44,633 nt of DNA from Microcoleus sp. CAN_BIN18 (GCA_026786085.1 JAJAYT010000506.1:1-44633); one strand, 5' to 3'; shown: positions 1 through 10,425, counted from the first letter of the stretch. The notes: generated by a model not told the origin, from the letters alone. Numbers and translations: made by a program.

Positions 1-305
1 CGCCTGCAAAAAAACTGGATTTCTGTAAAAAATTAGAGGTTTGGCTGACGATAAATATAGCAATCAACGGGTTTTTAGCCAGCGGATCAGCTGCTCTGCA
101 TTTAAGTTGTATGTCAAAAAACAATTAAACAATGAGTGGGGTGGGATGTTGTAGCCCGCGCTGAATATAGAGTTTGGATGCGCGACAGCTTAACTGCTGT
201 CAATTTTACAACTCTGTTGTCAGCCAGCCAAAACCTAACATTTGAGGTTAACTTTTGGCTAGCGAGAAATCTCAAACCTGAAATTTAAAATCCCAAAGAG
301 CACAA

Positions 306-2147
306 TTATGACATCCTGTCCAAACGATCTATCCGCTTGAACAAACGCAGCAGAGCCAACCCTGCACCCGCAGCTAGTACAGCCACCGCGACCGCAGGCC
401 AGACTTGATTGCTGACAAACAAGATTGTTGCCGACAAAGTAAAAGCACTCATCATCAAAGTATAATTGGTGCCCATTTGAACGCTGGTCATGCGGCGCAT
501 CAACCGCTCAGCTTCGGCAGAACGGACGCGAATCCGTAAATCTCCCTGTTCGAGTTTATCAATAGTCTCCTCAATCCGGCGTGGCAAACCCAAAGCGGTT
601 GAACTCACCTGAGCCGCCTGACGGCCGATTTCGTTAAAAATGCTGCTAGTTGGATCAGAGCCATTTCCATTAGTCATAAGCTGCATGGCAAAAGGTTGTG
701 CCACCTCCATAAAGTTAAACTCAGGGTCTAAACCCCGGCCTACGCCTTCAATCGTCGAAAAAGCTCGCATTACAAAAGTAAAGGTAGCTGGGAAGCGAAA
801 AGGTTGGTCGTAAGCAATATCGTAAAGGTCGTCGGTAATCGCGCTCACCGACTGCTCTTCAAAAGGCTTATCCATGAAGTTATCCAGCATATACTGGATC
901 GATCGGCGCACCGGACTCATATCACCTGTAGGAACCAAAGCGCCCAGATTGATTAGAGAATCCATAATCCGCTGTCCATCCTTGGAAGCAACGCCGTAGA
1001 GAGTCTCCATCAGTCCTTCGCGGACGTTGGACTGAATTTGCCCCATCATGCCGAAATCGTAGAAAATCAGAGATCCGTCAGCACTAACAGCGATATTGCC
1101 TGGGTGTGGGTCAGCATGGAAAAAGCCATCGTTGAGCAACTGCCGCAAATAGGCTTTGGCGCCTAACTGAGCGATTAATTTACGATCGATACCGGCGGCT
1201 TCCAAAGCTTCATAGTGGCTGATTTTAATCCCCGGCAGGTATTCCAAAGTCAGGACTCGTGGAGCCGCGTACCGCCAATAAACCCTCGGCACCTGCACCC
1301 AGTCGCAGTTGCTAAAATTGCGACGAAAAGTATCAGCATTGCGGCCTTCATGGAGATAGTCAATTTCCAGCCACAGAATGCGACAACATTCCTCATAAAT
1401 CCCCATCCAATCTCGGCCGCGGCCCCACTTAGGATGGTTTTGAAAATAGCGAGCAATGCCCTTAAGAATTTGCAAATCGATCTCAAACAACTTCCGCAGT
1501 CCAGGCCGCTGCACCTTAACTACAACTTCCGGGCCGGAGTGTAGTTGAGCTTTGTGTACCTGACCCAAACTGGCAGCGGCCAGGGGCACCGGGTCAAAGC
1601 TAAGATAGAGTTCCTGAACTGTCTTGCCCAAATCTTGCTCGACAATTACCTCTAACTGTTCGTAGCTGAAAGCAGGCACTTTGTCTTGCAGTTTAGAAAG
1701 TTCTTCGACAAACTCTGCGGGGAACAAATCGGCGCGGGTGGAAAATAATTGTCCAACTTTAATGAAAGTCGGGCCTAAATCCAAGAGTGTTTCTCGAACC
1801 CAGATAGCTTGAAAGCGGCGTCTGGAAACTTTCTTTTCTTCAGTTACGCCTCCCCAGTAGCTCCAATTTTTGCTGTCGAGCCACAGCGAAGCCAGCCAGA
1901 GCAGGACAAAGGCCCAAATGTCGAAGAAGCGGCGCTTCCGGGAGTATTTTTCGCGATTCCAGCGATAAGCTTTACTTTTGTAGGATTTACTAGCAGTTTT
2001 TGGCTCATCGGTGGCGTCGCCAGTCCGCTTGGGGGAGCGCTGGCGATTAACAGATTCATCAAGGAGAGCAGACACTTGGGTTCCCAAATTGCTTATTTTA
2101 TGTTGTTGCTTTGATGGCAGGTAGGAAGGAGCGCAGGAGAGCATCAT
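306..2147 (-). CDS. ABC1/AarF/UbiB-family atypical protein kinase
   Basis: 613-aa ORF with typical ABC1 motifs (LGPTFIKVGQLFSTRADLFP, AAASLGQVHKAQL, FHADPHPGNIAV, YDFGMMG) and C-terminal TM segments. Confidence 0.93.
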   Translation of the reverse strand: MMLSCAPSYLPSKQQHKISNLGTQVSALLDESVNRQRSPKRTGDATDEPKTASKSYKSKAYRWNREKYSRKRRFFDIWAFVLLWLASLWLDSKNWSYWGGVTEEKKVSRRRFQAIWVRETLLDLGPTFIKVGQLFSTRADLFPAEFVEELSKLQDKVPAFSYEQLEVIVEQDLGKTVQELYLSFDPVPLAAASLGQVHKAQLHSGPEVVVKVQRPGLRKLFEIDLQILKGIARYFQNHPKWGRGRDWMGIYEECCRILWLEIDYLHEGRNADTFRRNFSNCDWVQVPRVYWRYAAPRVLTLEYLPGIKISHYEALEAAGIDRKLIAQLGAKAYLRQLLNDGFFHADPHPGNIAVSADGSLIFYDFGMMGQIQSNVREGLMETLYGVASKDGQRIMDSLINLGALVPTGDMSPVRRSIQYMLDNFMDKPFEEQSVSAITDDLYDIAYDQPFRFPATFTFVMRAFSTIEGVGRGLDPEFNFMEVAQPFAMQLMTNGNGSDPTSSIFNEIGRQAAQVSSTALGLPRRIEETIDKLEQGDLRIRVRSAEAERLMRRMTSVQMGTNYTLMMSAFTLSATILFVSNQVWPAVAVAVLAAGAGLALLRLFKRIDRLDRMS

Positions 2148-2193
2148 CGCTTTGCGCTCGTCATGTAGTAAATAGTTTTTGTGGCAGCCCTAA

Positions 2194-2520
2194 TTAGGGC
2201 AAACTGCTGCGGTAGCGCTGCAATTCCGATCGCACCAATGCCACTTCAGCGCGTAGCTCGTCAATAGTTGCTTGCAAGTCGGTGGGAGAAATGTCTTGAA
2301 TGGTGGTTGCAGTGCCAGTTCTGGTCTGCATCGCCCCATCGGCTGCTCGATTTGCCCGTTCCACAACTCGATCGGTGAATTGGCGCAGCCGTTCTCTTTG
2401 TTCGGCGTCAAATTTGCCGAGTTCAGAGAAAGCGTTGGTTGCTGCGCCTTCTAATTGCTCGTACAGTGCTTCGGCAAGTGCTCTGCCTACAAAAAAAGCA
2501 TGAACTGGGGGTTTACTCAT
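2194..2520 (-). CDS. Conserved cyanobacterial small protein (thylakoid-associated-like, DUF6825-like)
   Basis: 108-aa ORF, same strand as the upstream kinase; helical/coiled-coil C-terminus (ATIDELRAEVALVRSELQRYR). Confidence 0.7.
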   Translation of the reverse strand: MSKPPVHAFFVGRALAEALYEQLEGAATNAFSELGKFDAEQRERLRQFTDRVVERANRAADGAMQTRTGTATTIQDISPTDLQATIDELRAEVALVRSELQRYRSSLP

Positions 2521-3052
2521 AAAAAAATCTCTGTGCGCTTCCGCAACAAATTATAACTTGCTTATCCCCGATGGTGCTTGCTTCTAAAGAAAGAAAGTTT
2601 GGGGAAAATAATGCGTGACTTGGAGCTTGCACAAAAACAAACGACTTTTTTTATGGGGCGCGATCGAACTATCCCGATCGCCTCCCCAGCCCCACCTCGA
2701 CCACCTAAGATGCTGCTCAGAGCCAGTGTTGCTGCTCATTTTTTTCTCAACCTTGATAGGTTTCACCAAAGTAATGAGCGACATCACATAATTTGTGTTG
2801 TGCCTCAAGCTTAACATAAATCACATCAAAATATCAAATGTTTATGCAAATTTTTCCGACGAGCATTTGGATTGTAGAAGGAATAGAAAATATTTGATAA
2901 ACTCAGCCCCGGACTATTAGAATTTTTTCAGTCAATTGCGGATTTTGCAAGATAGTCGGTGGCACGGAAGGGCGTTATTTGATCCACAATCAATGGATAT
3001 TTACTGACTCATAAAATTAAGTGTTTATCAGCACTTAGCAACGAAAATCATC

Positions 3053-4639
3053 CTAATTTGTCCCAGGTTCAGGAAAAGGCACAGTCGGTTCGGCAACAGG
3101 GGGCGGGGAGTAAGGGGCGATCGAACTATCTGAATTGCTGCCACTGCGGCTTGGTATTGGTGGTTGGGCCGATCGCACGGTGGGCGACGGTAGTCCTGGG
3201 GGCTCCGATTCCAACGGCGGCAAGGTTTCAGCACTTGTGGTAGCAGGCTGAACGGATGCCGGAGGCGAGTAGCCCGGCGGTGGCACTGCCGATGGCAGGG
3301 GCGCAACTTCCGGTAATGGTGCGGATGCTGGTTCGGGTAAGGGTTCGATTCGGGGTTTAGGCTCTGGAATTGGGGGTTCAGAAGGCTGCGCTTCGGACTC
3401 GGGCGTCGGGGATGGTGAAGGTGACGTTTCGGGTTCTGGAGCGGGGGTTTCTGGACTGGGGAGCGCAGAAGGTTGGGCGCTAGCTGTTGATGGATCGATC
3501 GGTTCGGGAATTTGGCTGCTGTCTGACGTGGGTTGGGAGTCCTTGTTGAGTTCGTCGATCGGGGGGAGAGGGCTGCTTTCGACAGACGGCTGCCCGAACA
3601 TCGGCCCAGACAAATCGCGGGATTTGAGCAAATCTTCCAGAGATGGGAAGGCTTGAGTTGTCGATCCGTTGCTGCTGACACTGGTGCTGTTGTACCGCCA
3701 GGCTAGGTCAAAACCCATCCAGCCGGCAATTGCAGCCGTTACGACAAACGCTAGGAAAGTCAATTGTGGCGGGGGAGGTGCGGGCAATCGCAGACTTTGC
3801 TTGCCTGTTCTCTCTGCTGATACTCGCTCTGTTTCTTGCAGCATGGTAAGCCAATGTTCCACTGTCTGGGGGCGTTTTTGGGGGTCGGTTTCGAGTCCCT
3901 GAAGGATTGCTTGCTCGATTCTGGGGCTGAGGTTGGGCTGAAATTGGCGCAACTCGGCGAGGGGAATTCGATCGCGCAGGGGTGCTGCTACGGGCGGCAC
4001 GCCGGAGAGTAAGTAGTAGAGGGTGGCTGCGATCGCGTAGATGTCTGTAGCAGGTGTACATTTACCGTCAGAGAGGTATTGTTCGATCGGCGCATACCCT
4101 GGACACAGCCAGTTAGTGTGGGTTTGTTTGGTGCCGATGGTAAAGTCGCGAGCAATGCCAAAGTCTATTAACATTACTAGATGAGAATCATCTCGCCGGA
4201 TCATATTTTCGGGATTGATGTCTCCGTGCAGCAATCCGCTGTGGTGAACTGTGCTTACGGCTGATGCTATTTGCCAAATGTAGTGCAGGGCCTCGGCTTC
4301 TGCTAGCGGCCCATCGGTTTCGACTATTTGGGCGAGAGTTTTGCCGGGAATGTAGTCCATCGCGACAAAAGACTGTCCGGCTTCTTCAAAAAAGTCGATC
4401 GCCCTGACGATGTTGGAATGCTGGCACCGTGACAGGCGTTGGGCTTCGGCAATAAACTGCTGCTGAAACTGGGCTGATGCTGGGTGTTGGCGCAGACTTT
4501 CGTTGAGGGTTTTGAGTACGACTGTTTTATTCAGATGGGTGTGGATAGCTCGGTAAGTAATGCCGAACCCTCCTATGCCTAAAGTCGCGTTGATTGTGTA
4601 TTTGCCCTGTTGCAGGACTGTTGCTGTCGCTAAGTTCAT
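3053..4639 (-). CDS. Serine/threonine protein kinase with Pro/Ser/Glu-rich C-terminal tail
   Basis: Kinase motifs GIGGFGITYRA, HGDINPENMI, LIDFGIARD; TM segment near residue 300; long P/E/S-rich extension. Confidence 0.93.
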   Translation of the reverse strand: MNLATATVLQQGKYTINATLGIGGFGITYRAIHTHLNKTVVLKTLNESLRQHPASAQFQQQFIAEAQRLSRCQHSNIVRAIDFFEEAGQSFVAMDYIPGKTLAQIVETDGPLAEAEALHYIWQIASAVSTVHHSGLLHGDINPENMIRRDDSHLVMLIDFGIARDFTIGTKQTHTNWLCPGYAPIEQYLSDGKCTPATDIYAIAATLYYLLSGVPPVAAPLRDRIPLAELRQFQPNLSPRIEQAILQGLETDPQKRPQTVEHWLTMLQETERVSAERTGKQSLRLPAPPPPQLTFLAFVVTAAIAGWMGFDLAWRYNSTSVSSNGSTTQAFPSLEDLLKSRDLSGPMFGQPSVESSPLPPIDELNKDSQPTSDSSQIPEPIDPSTASAQPSALPSPETPAPEPETSPSPSPTPESEAQPSEPPIPEPKPRIEPLPEPASAPLPEVAPLPSAVPPPGYSPPASVQPATTSAETLPPLESEPPGLPSPTVRSAQPPIPSRSGSNSDSSIAPYSPPPVAEPTVPFPEPGTN

Positions 4640-5006
4640 CTTCAGTTGATGCCGGTTCCCAAACTATGCTACCGCCTTTGGGTTATTTCGCTTTGTTTAG
4701 GACTAATGTTCGATCGACCTGCGCCCTACTTTTGGCTTGATCTCTGCCATATCAATTTATCTGTAGCAATTGTCTTAAAACTTAACACAATATTTGCCCA
4801 ATAAAAATCCCGCTCTTGTGGAACGGGAAAGCCATCAGGGTGCATCTATATAATTTGACCATAACGCATGGGGGGTATAACCCCTTTTTTCTTTAATAAA
4901 TCTTTACAATTGACCGATCTATGTAAATATTTAAATATTTACTTGACTTTTGAACAATTTTATAGTTTTAAATTGAAATTGATAGTTAACTGTCAACTGT
5001 CAACTG

Positions 5007-5459
5007 TCAACTGTTACCGTGCTTCGGCAAATGGTGCAGCAAATACCATAAGACGGCTATATTCGCGACAAGTACGGCTAACTTAAGTACGGTGACACCC
5101 TGAAATAACTCATATATTTCTGGCGGAATACTGATGCCTACTAGCACTAATACTAAAATTGTTGCCCAGCCTTTTTCGCACCACAAGCCAACCGCTTCAA
5201 CAGTAGTCAAACCAGCATAAAGTGCTGCCGCTAGTCCGCTAAATAATAAGGTTTTTTGCTTAACACTTAGAACTTTTTCTAATAAAAACTCAATGATTTT
5301 TAGTTTGCTTTCTAACAAATAAGATTCCGAAAAATCTTCTAAGGCTTGATGATTTTTTAGTGCTAAAAGCAAAGCGATTGAAGTTACTGTCAAGAGGGAA
5401 GCAACAAAACTTTTGTAAAGGACAATTGCGATCAAAGCTGGAGGACGCTGTTTTTTCAC
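5007..5459 (-). CDS. DUF2127-like integral membrane protein
   Basis: 150-aa hydrophobic ORF; pattern YAGLTTVEAVGLWCEKGWATILVLVLVGISIPPEIYEL resembles DUF2127. Confidence 0.75.
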   Translation of the reverse strand: MKKQRPPALIAIVLYKSFVASLLTVTSIALLLALKNHQALEDFSESYLLESKLKIIEFLLEKVLSVKQKTLLFSGLAAALYAGLTTVEAVGLWCEKGWATILVLVLVGISIPPEIYELFQGVTVLKLAVLVANIAVLWYLLHHLPKHGNS

Positions 5460-5498
5460 GTAAATTCTAGAAATATCAATAATTTGCGATCGGCTTGT

Positions 5499-5540
5499 GA
5501 AGGAAGAAGGAAGAAGGAAGAAGGAAGAAGGAAGAAGGAA
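5499..5540. repeat. Heptanucleotide tandem repeat (GAAGGAA)n
   Basis: Direct reading: gaaggaagaaggaagaaggaagaaggaagaaggaagaagg. Confidence 0.9.
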
Positions 5541-5552
5541 TTAAGAATGTCC

Positions 5553-5655
5553 TAAGCTGTTGCACATTTAAATTGTATATTCGGGGCAGCGTCGAAGCCC
5601 ACCCCACAAGAGTTTGATTATTTTTCGACATACGATTTAAATGCAAAACAGCTTA
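5553..5655. mobile_element. MITE-like element, family 1 copy B
   Basis: Terminal inverted repeats TAAGCTGTTGCACATTTAAATTGTAT / ATACGATTTAAATGCAAAACAGCTTA around a GC-rich core (AAGCCCACCCCAC). Confidence 0.7.
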
Positions 5656-5667
5656 ACACACACCATG

Positions 5668-8562
5668 CTAAGATTGAGGATAATGTTGTGCTAAGAAAGA
5701 GATAGCAGCAGCCCGATCGCCCAAATCGCCATCCAACGCAGCCGCCAACAAATCATCCAACATCCGTTTAAACCCAGGCCCCGGCTTGTAACCCAATGCC
5801 TTCAAGTCATTGCCGTTTAAAGGCGACTCAATATTTGCCCACTTGGTGAGGTATTCCCAAATCTGGCGACGGATACTTCGGGGGCTTTGTAGGGCGATCG
5901 CAATTAGCAGCGGTAACTCATAATTCCGCAACAGAAATATCAATTGACTGGGTAAATTACACTTCAGTAAACCCTTTGCTAATTCCTGATTTCCAACTTC
6001 CAAAAGTTCCAGCCGTTTAATACTGTCAGCAGGTAACTGAAGATTTGTAGCCACCTTAACCCGATATTCCGGTGCTAAATAAGCGATCAAAACTTCCAGC
6101 CGCATCTGCCAATCAGGAATATTGATAACTGGGAATCGGGAATTGGGAATTGGTAATCTGGAATTGGCAATAGTTGCCTCTTTCAAAATCAATCCGTTAC
6201 ATCCGTTAAATCCGTTACGAAATCCGTTGCCGAACTTCCTTCCCTCCAAACATCGATCGAGTAAACGCAACCTGCGCCACAACTCCCGATCCAACTCCAA
6301 AGTAGGATGAATACAGCGCAAAGCCTGCAAATCTCCCAGCATTTGCAAAGCAGCCTGCCAATAAGGAGCTTGCAAAATGTACTTTAACTCACTTTTCAGC
6401 CGAGTTTCTAAAGCCGGAGCTCTGCCATTTTCCCCCTGAATGCGGTAATAAATCCCACTTTCCAAAGCGTTGCGGATGTATCCTTCAGTCTGCGACTCAA
6501 TGGAAAATCCCAGCCGCACCGCAAACCGCACAGCCCGATAAATTCGCGTCGGATCTTCGATAAAACTGTTGGCGTGCAAAACTCGAATTTGCCGCGCTTC
6601 CAAATCTAGCAAACCGCCAAAAAAATCCAACAATTCACCGCTGCGAGGAATACCCAACCGCACAGCCAGCGCATTAATTGTAAAATCCCTGCGGTACAAA
6701 TCTTGGCGGATCGAACTCGCTTCAACTTCAGGATTTGCAGCCGGATAAGGGTAAAATTCAGTACGAGCCGTAGCGATATCTAGCCACAGGGAACCGAAAG
6801 CAGAGTCTTTGTGCCACAACAGCGCGGCGGTTTGAAATTGACCGTGAACGTCTAAACGCGAGTCTGGGTAAAGCTTTTGCAGCGATGCAGCTAACTCTAC
6901 TCCAGCACCGGAATCGTCGGTGCCGCAGTTGCCATCGACTACCAAATCAATATCAGTGAGTGCCAGTTTATCATCCGTGGCTAACAGTAAATCCCGGACT
7001 GCTCCACCGACAATATAAAGTTGCCAGCCGCGCTCTTGGGCAATGTTGGCTGCGATCGACAATAATTGCCATAATTCGCTACTAATGCCCGATCGCAACA
7101 ACTGCTCAACCGACTCGGGCATGGGACAATTAGACAACTCAGTATTACTGCCGCTATCTCGCGCTTTTTGCTGGTGCAATTCCCGCAAAACGTCAGTGCG
7201 AGTCACAATTCCCACCAATTGGCCGTTTTCCAATACTGGCAAACGCCCGATATCATAAGTCACCATTAAAGCTTCAATTTCTGGCAGCAAGGTATCCGGG
7301 GCGATCGTTTTTAGCTGCGGAGTCATGTAACCCTTAACCGGGGCGTGACTGAAACCGTGGTGTAGGGCAATGTCAATGTCGCGGCGCGAGATAATCCCGG
7401 TAAGTCGATCGCCCGCATCGACTACAGGCAGCCCCGAATGCCCGTAACGCAGGAGGATACGGTGAGCTTCTCCCACGGAAGTTTCTGGGCGAATGCTCCG
7501 CACTGGAGATGACATTAATTCGCGGGCGGTTGGAGGATGGGGGATTTGAGCTTTGAGTTGGTCGGCTAATTGATTCAAAGTCAGCAGGGCGTCAACATCG
7601 CGGGTGGCGAGGGATGCGGCGCGGGCGTGGCCTCCGCCACCGAAAGGTTTGAACAATTCGCTGAGGTTTGTGCCTTCGATGCGCGATCGACCGATAATAG
7701 CTAAGCGGTTGGAAACTGGCGATTCACCGATGTTGCGGTTGTCGTTTTCGCTAAATTTATAGACATTACCCAAAAGTAGAGCATCGGTTTCAGTCAAATC
7801 GAGCAAGCGAGAAGCCAGGGAAGAAAGTCCGGGAACATAGTCGTCAGTAGATAGCAGCACCCAAGCTACTGTATAACCGTGCAAGGTTTCCGATCGCAAA
7901 TTATTCAGCGCTTCCTTGAGCAAATCCTGCAATTGCGGAGACAAACCGGGTTCTACATATTCCGCGATTACCCGCAAACTCGCTCCCTGTTCCATTAACC
8001 ACGCTAAAGCCATTGCATCTCGCGCGGTTGCGCCCTCAAAGGTGAGGGAACCTGTATCGACGTGGATACCGAGGGCCATGACTGTGGCTTCTGAAGGTAG
8101 GAGGCGGGATACTGTATCGCCATTTTCTGCTGCATTTTTGATTTTTTCGCGCAGTTTTTCGACAATTAATGTGGTGGTTGCGCCGACTGCTTCGATTTGG
8201 GTGACAGTAGCGGGGATGTCCAAATCAGCTTGTAAATGATGATCGAAAACGGCTATTTCGTTGATGTGTGGCAAGTCTAGCCATTCGGCGGCTTTTCCTA
8301 GTCGATCGCGCTGTGACGCATCCACTATACTAATAGATCGAATTTGTTGCGGATTGACCGATCGACGTTCAATCAGCGGATACTCGTCGCGGTGTAGCGC
8401 CAAAAAATCTCGCACCGTCGGGTGACAACCGCCCGTCAGCACAATTCTGCTACCTGGGTACAGCACACAAAGTCCCACCGCCGCGCCCAAGCTGTCAAAA
8501 TCTGCTGTTGTGTGACACAAAACTAAGTCCATAGCCGAAAATCCCGCATCTCTCACTCCCAC
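5668..8562 (-). CDS. DHH/DHHA1 - CBS - poly(A) polymerase/tRNA nucleotidyltransferase fusion
   Basis: N-terminal DHH motifs (VLCHTTADFDSLGAAVGL, FDHHLQ, GGGGHARAAS), two CBS repeats, then nucleotidyltransferase motifs (LYIVGGAVRDLLL, DIDLVVDG, RRDFTINALAVRL, DPTRIYRAVRFAVRLGF). Alternative start at 8532. Confidence 0.92.
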   Translation of the reverse strand: MGVRDAGFSAMDLVLCHTTADFDSLGAAVGLCVLYPGSRIVLTGGCHPTVRDFLALHRDEYPLIERRSVNPQQIRSISIVDASQRDRLGKAAEWLDLPHINEIAVFDHHLQADLDIPATVTQIEAVGATTTLIVEKLREKIKNAAENGDTVSRLLPSEATVMALGIHVDTGSLTFEGATARDAMALAWLMEQGASLRVIAEYVEPGLSPQLQDLLKEALNNLRSETLHGYTVAWVLLSTDDYVPGLSSLASRLLDLTETDALLLGNVYKFSENDNRNIGESPVSNRLAIIGRSRIEGTNLSELFKPFGGGGHARAASLATRDVDALLTLNQLADQLKAQIPHPPTARELMSSPVRSIRPETSVGEAHRILLRYGHSGLPVVDAGDRLTGIISRRDIDIALHHGFSHAPVKGYMTPQLKTIAPDTLLPEIEALMVTYDIGRLPVLENGQLVGIVTRTDVLRELHQQKARDSGSNTELSNCPMPESVEQLLRSGISSELWQLLSIAANIAQERGWQLYIVGGAVRDLLLATDDKLALTDIDLVVDGNCGTDDSGAGVELAASLQKLYPDSRLDVHGQFQTAALLWHKDSAFGSLWLDIATARTEFYPYPAANPEVEASSIRQDLYRRDFTINALAVRLGIPRSGELLDFFGGLLDLEARQIRVLHANSFIEDPTRIYRAVRFAVRLGFSIESQTEGYIRNALESGIYYRIQGENGRAPALETRLKSELKYILQAPYWQAALQMLGDLQALRCIHPTLELDRELWRRLRLLDRCLEGRKFGNGFRNGFNGCNGLILKEATIANSRLPIPNSRFPVINIPDWQMRLEVLIAYLAPEYRVKVATNLQLPADSIKRLELLEVGNQELAKGLLKCNLPSQLIFLLRNYELPLLIAIALQSPRSIRRQIWEYLTKWANIESPLNGNDLKALGYKPGPGFKRMLDDLLAAALDGDLGDRAAAISFLAQHYPQS
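6125..6230. repeat. Short tandem repeats inside the nucleotidyltransferase coding frame: (GGGAATT)-type heptamers plus (ATCCGTTA)-type units
   Basis: aactgggaatcgggaattgggaattggtaatctggaattgg then atccgttacatccgttaaatccgttacgaaatccgtt. Confidence 0.8.
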
Positions 8563-8612
8563 AGTAGCAATTTCTGGTGCTCGGATACCGGATCGGGCGA
8601 TCGGGCTTTAAC

Positions 8613-8819
8613 TTAACCTTTCCAGTTTTCTGCGCTGTAGCGAACAATGATAAAATTGATTAAAATCTCAAGAGCCGCTAACGCCTGTTTGCGCAACTGA
8701 GAATTTGCACGGGCGAGTCGAATTTTATAAGCCGATAATCTCCCGATTGATCGTTGCAAGACTTTCAAAAACTGTAGAATCCCCACACATTCACGCTGGG
8801 GAGTGACAATTTTCATCAA
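8613..8819 (-). CDS. Hypothetical small protein
   Basis: 68-aa ORF divergent from psbZ; no family recognised. Confidence 0.3.
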   Translation of the reverse strand: MMKIVTPQRECVGILQFLKVLQRSIGRLSAYKIRLARANSQLRKQALAALEILINFIIVRYSAENWKG

Positions 8820-8846
8820 TCCACCGTCATATCGAAAGGAGAAAAG

Positions 8847-9038
8847 ATGTTATCAATTCTGTTTCAAGTGGTTTTACTAGGTCTCGTGCTACTGTCTTTT
8901 GTGATGGTAATTGGCGTCCCGGTTGCTTATGCCTCTCCCCAAAATTGGAATCAGTCTAAAACCCTAATTTCTGTGGGTTCTGCTCTCTGGTTCTTACTGG
9001 TTATTGCAGTGGGTGTTTTGAACTTTTTGGTGGTTTAA
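8847..9038 (+). CDS. psbZ: Photosystem II reaction center protein Z
   Basis: 63-aa two-TM protein; [34 protein letters not shown]...[19 protein letters not shown]; upstream aaaggagaaaag RBS. Confidence 0.95.
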   Translation: MLSILFQVVLLGLVLLSFVMVIGVPVAYASPQNWNQSKTLISVGSALWFLLVIAVGVLNFLVV

Positions 9039-9271
9039 ATCCACTCAATACTATCGAATTAAGAAGGTAAAAGGTAGAAAATTGAAGGCATTCGCCAGCG
9101 ATTAAAAGCATTCATTATTTGGTAGAAACTCGGATTGTTTTAGACCGTGCGAACCTATATATTTTTGCACTTGAGGTTCAGATGAAATGTTTCGGCTTTC
9201 TAACTTTTGCCTTCTCGCCAACAAAAAACTAAAATCTAAAACCTAAAACCTAAAATCTAAGCTAGAAAACT

Positions 9272-9859
9272 ATGACTGTATTCGAGGGAAGTTTTACTCA
9301 GACAGAATCTTTGCGGTTTGCGATCGTCATCGGTCGTTTTAACGACATGGTGGTAAACAAACTTTTGGAAGGATGTCAAGATTGTTTGAAACGCCACGGG
9401 GTTGATATCAATCCTCATGGAAATCAAGTTGATTTTTATTGGGTTCCGGGATGTTTTGAGATTCCTTTGGTGGCGCGCCAAGCTGCTTTTTCCCGCCGCT
9501 ACGATGTGGTAATCTGTCTGGGTGCGGTAATTCGCGGCCAAACTCCTCATTTCGATTTTGTAGCTGGTGAAGTTTCTAAGGGAATTGCTGCGGCTGCTTT
9601 TCAAAGTGGGGTGCCGGTAATTTTTGGGGTGCTGACAACTGACACGATGCAGCAAGCTTTGGAAAGGGCCGGAATTAAGAGCAATTTGGGCTGGAATTAT
9701 GCGATGAATGCTTTGGAAATGGGCACTTTGATGCGTCAAGTTAATGGTTTGGGTGGAAGTTCTTACGGGCAATTGACTGCTGCGTCTGCTACGCAAGTGC
9801 TTGCGGGTGAAGTTGGTCGGGCGATCGCCCCTGATGTATCCTCGAATCAGATGGTGTAA
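9272..9859 (+). CDS. ribH: 6,7-dimethyl-8-ribityllumazine synthase
   Basis: Lumazine synthase motifs: [68 protein letters not shown]. Confidence 0.95.
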   Translation: MTVFEGSFTQTESLRFAIVIGRFNDMVVNKLLEGCQDCLKRHGVDINPHGNQVDFYWVPGCFEIPLVARQAAFSRRYDVVICLGAVIRGQTPHFDFVAGEVSKGIAAAAFQSGVPVIFGVLTTDTMQQALERAGIKSNLGWNYAMNALEMGTLMRQVNGLGGSSYGQLTAASATQVLAGEVGRAIAPDVSSNQMV

Positions 9860-9873
9860 GAAGACCGAGCGAA

Positions 9874-10221
9874 TTGAATTCGCGTCTACACAAACTTGCA
9901 CCCACTAGAGAGCGGGTTGAAGAAGACCGGGCGGTTAAAATTAGTAATACTGCGGATATTTTGTTGGTAATTGAGGTTTCGGATTCTACTTTGAAGTACG
10001 ATCGCGAAACTAAGTTATCTCTCTACGCGGAAGCAGGGATTTCTAATTATTGGATATTTAACTTGGTTGATAATCAACTGGAAATGTACAGCGAACCTGA
10101 TCAAAAAAGACAAGGAGATTTCAATTATCGATCGCAACGAGTTGTTCTGCCCGATGAAGCTGTTGCAATTCCGGGTTTTCCCGATTTGTCTCTGGATTTG
10201 TCTTTGGTGTTTCCAGCCTAA
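9874..10221 (+). pseudogene. N-terminally truncated Uma2-family (PD-(D/E)XK-like) ORF
   Basis: Only the C-terminal half of Uma2 is present (LLVIEVSDSTLKYDRETKLSLYAEAGISNYWIFNL...); the full-length relative at 10426 has ~95 more N-terminal residues; begins 15 bp after the ribH stop. Confidence 0.7.
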
Positions 10222-10425
10222 TTTAAAAATAAGATACAATCGCTCACAACGGTCGATCGCCTAGATACTGATTTGAGATTTAGTCGATCGGTATTTTGAC
10301 ATTGTGGACGCGAAATTATAGCACACTTCACTTCCTATCTCACGGCTTTATCGCAAACTGCGATAAAGCCGTGTGCCATCTTTGAGCTTGCCGTATAGTA
10401 ATCGCTAGACAGAGGAAACCACAAC

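Noticed and set aside
3028-3681. 217-aa minus-strand ORF rich in P/R/H
   Set aside because: Alternate frame of the kinase Pro-rich tail; composition is a frame artefact.
9257-9901. 214-aa minus-strand ORF opposite ribH
   Set aside because: Antisense to a well-supported ribH gene; no recognisable motif.
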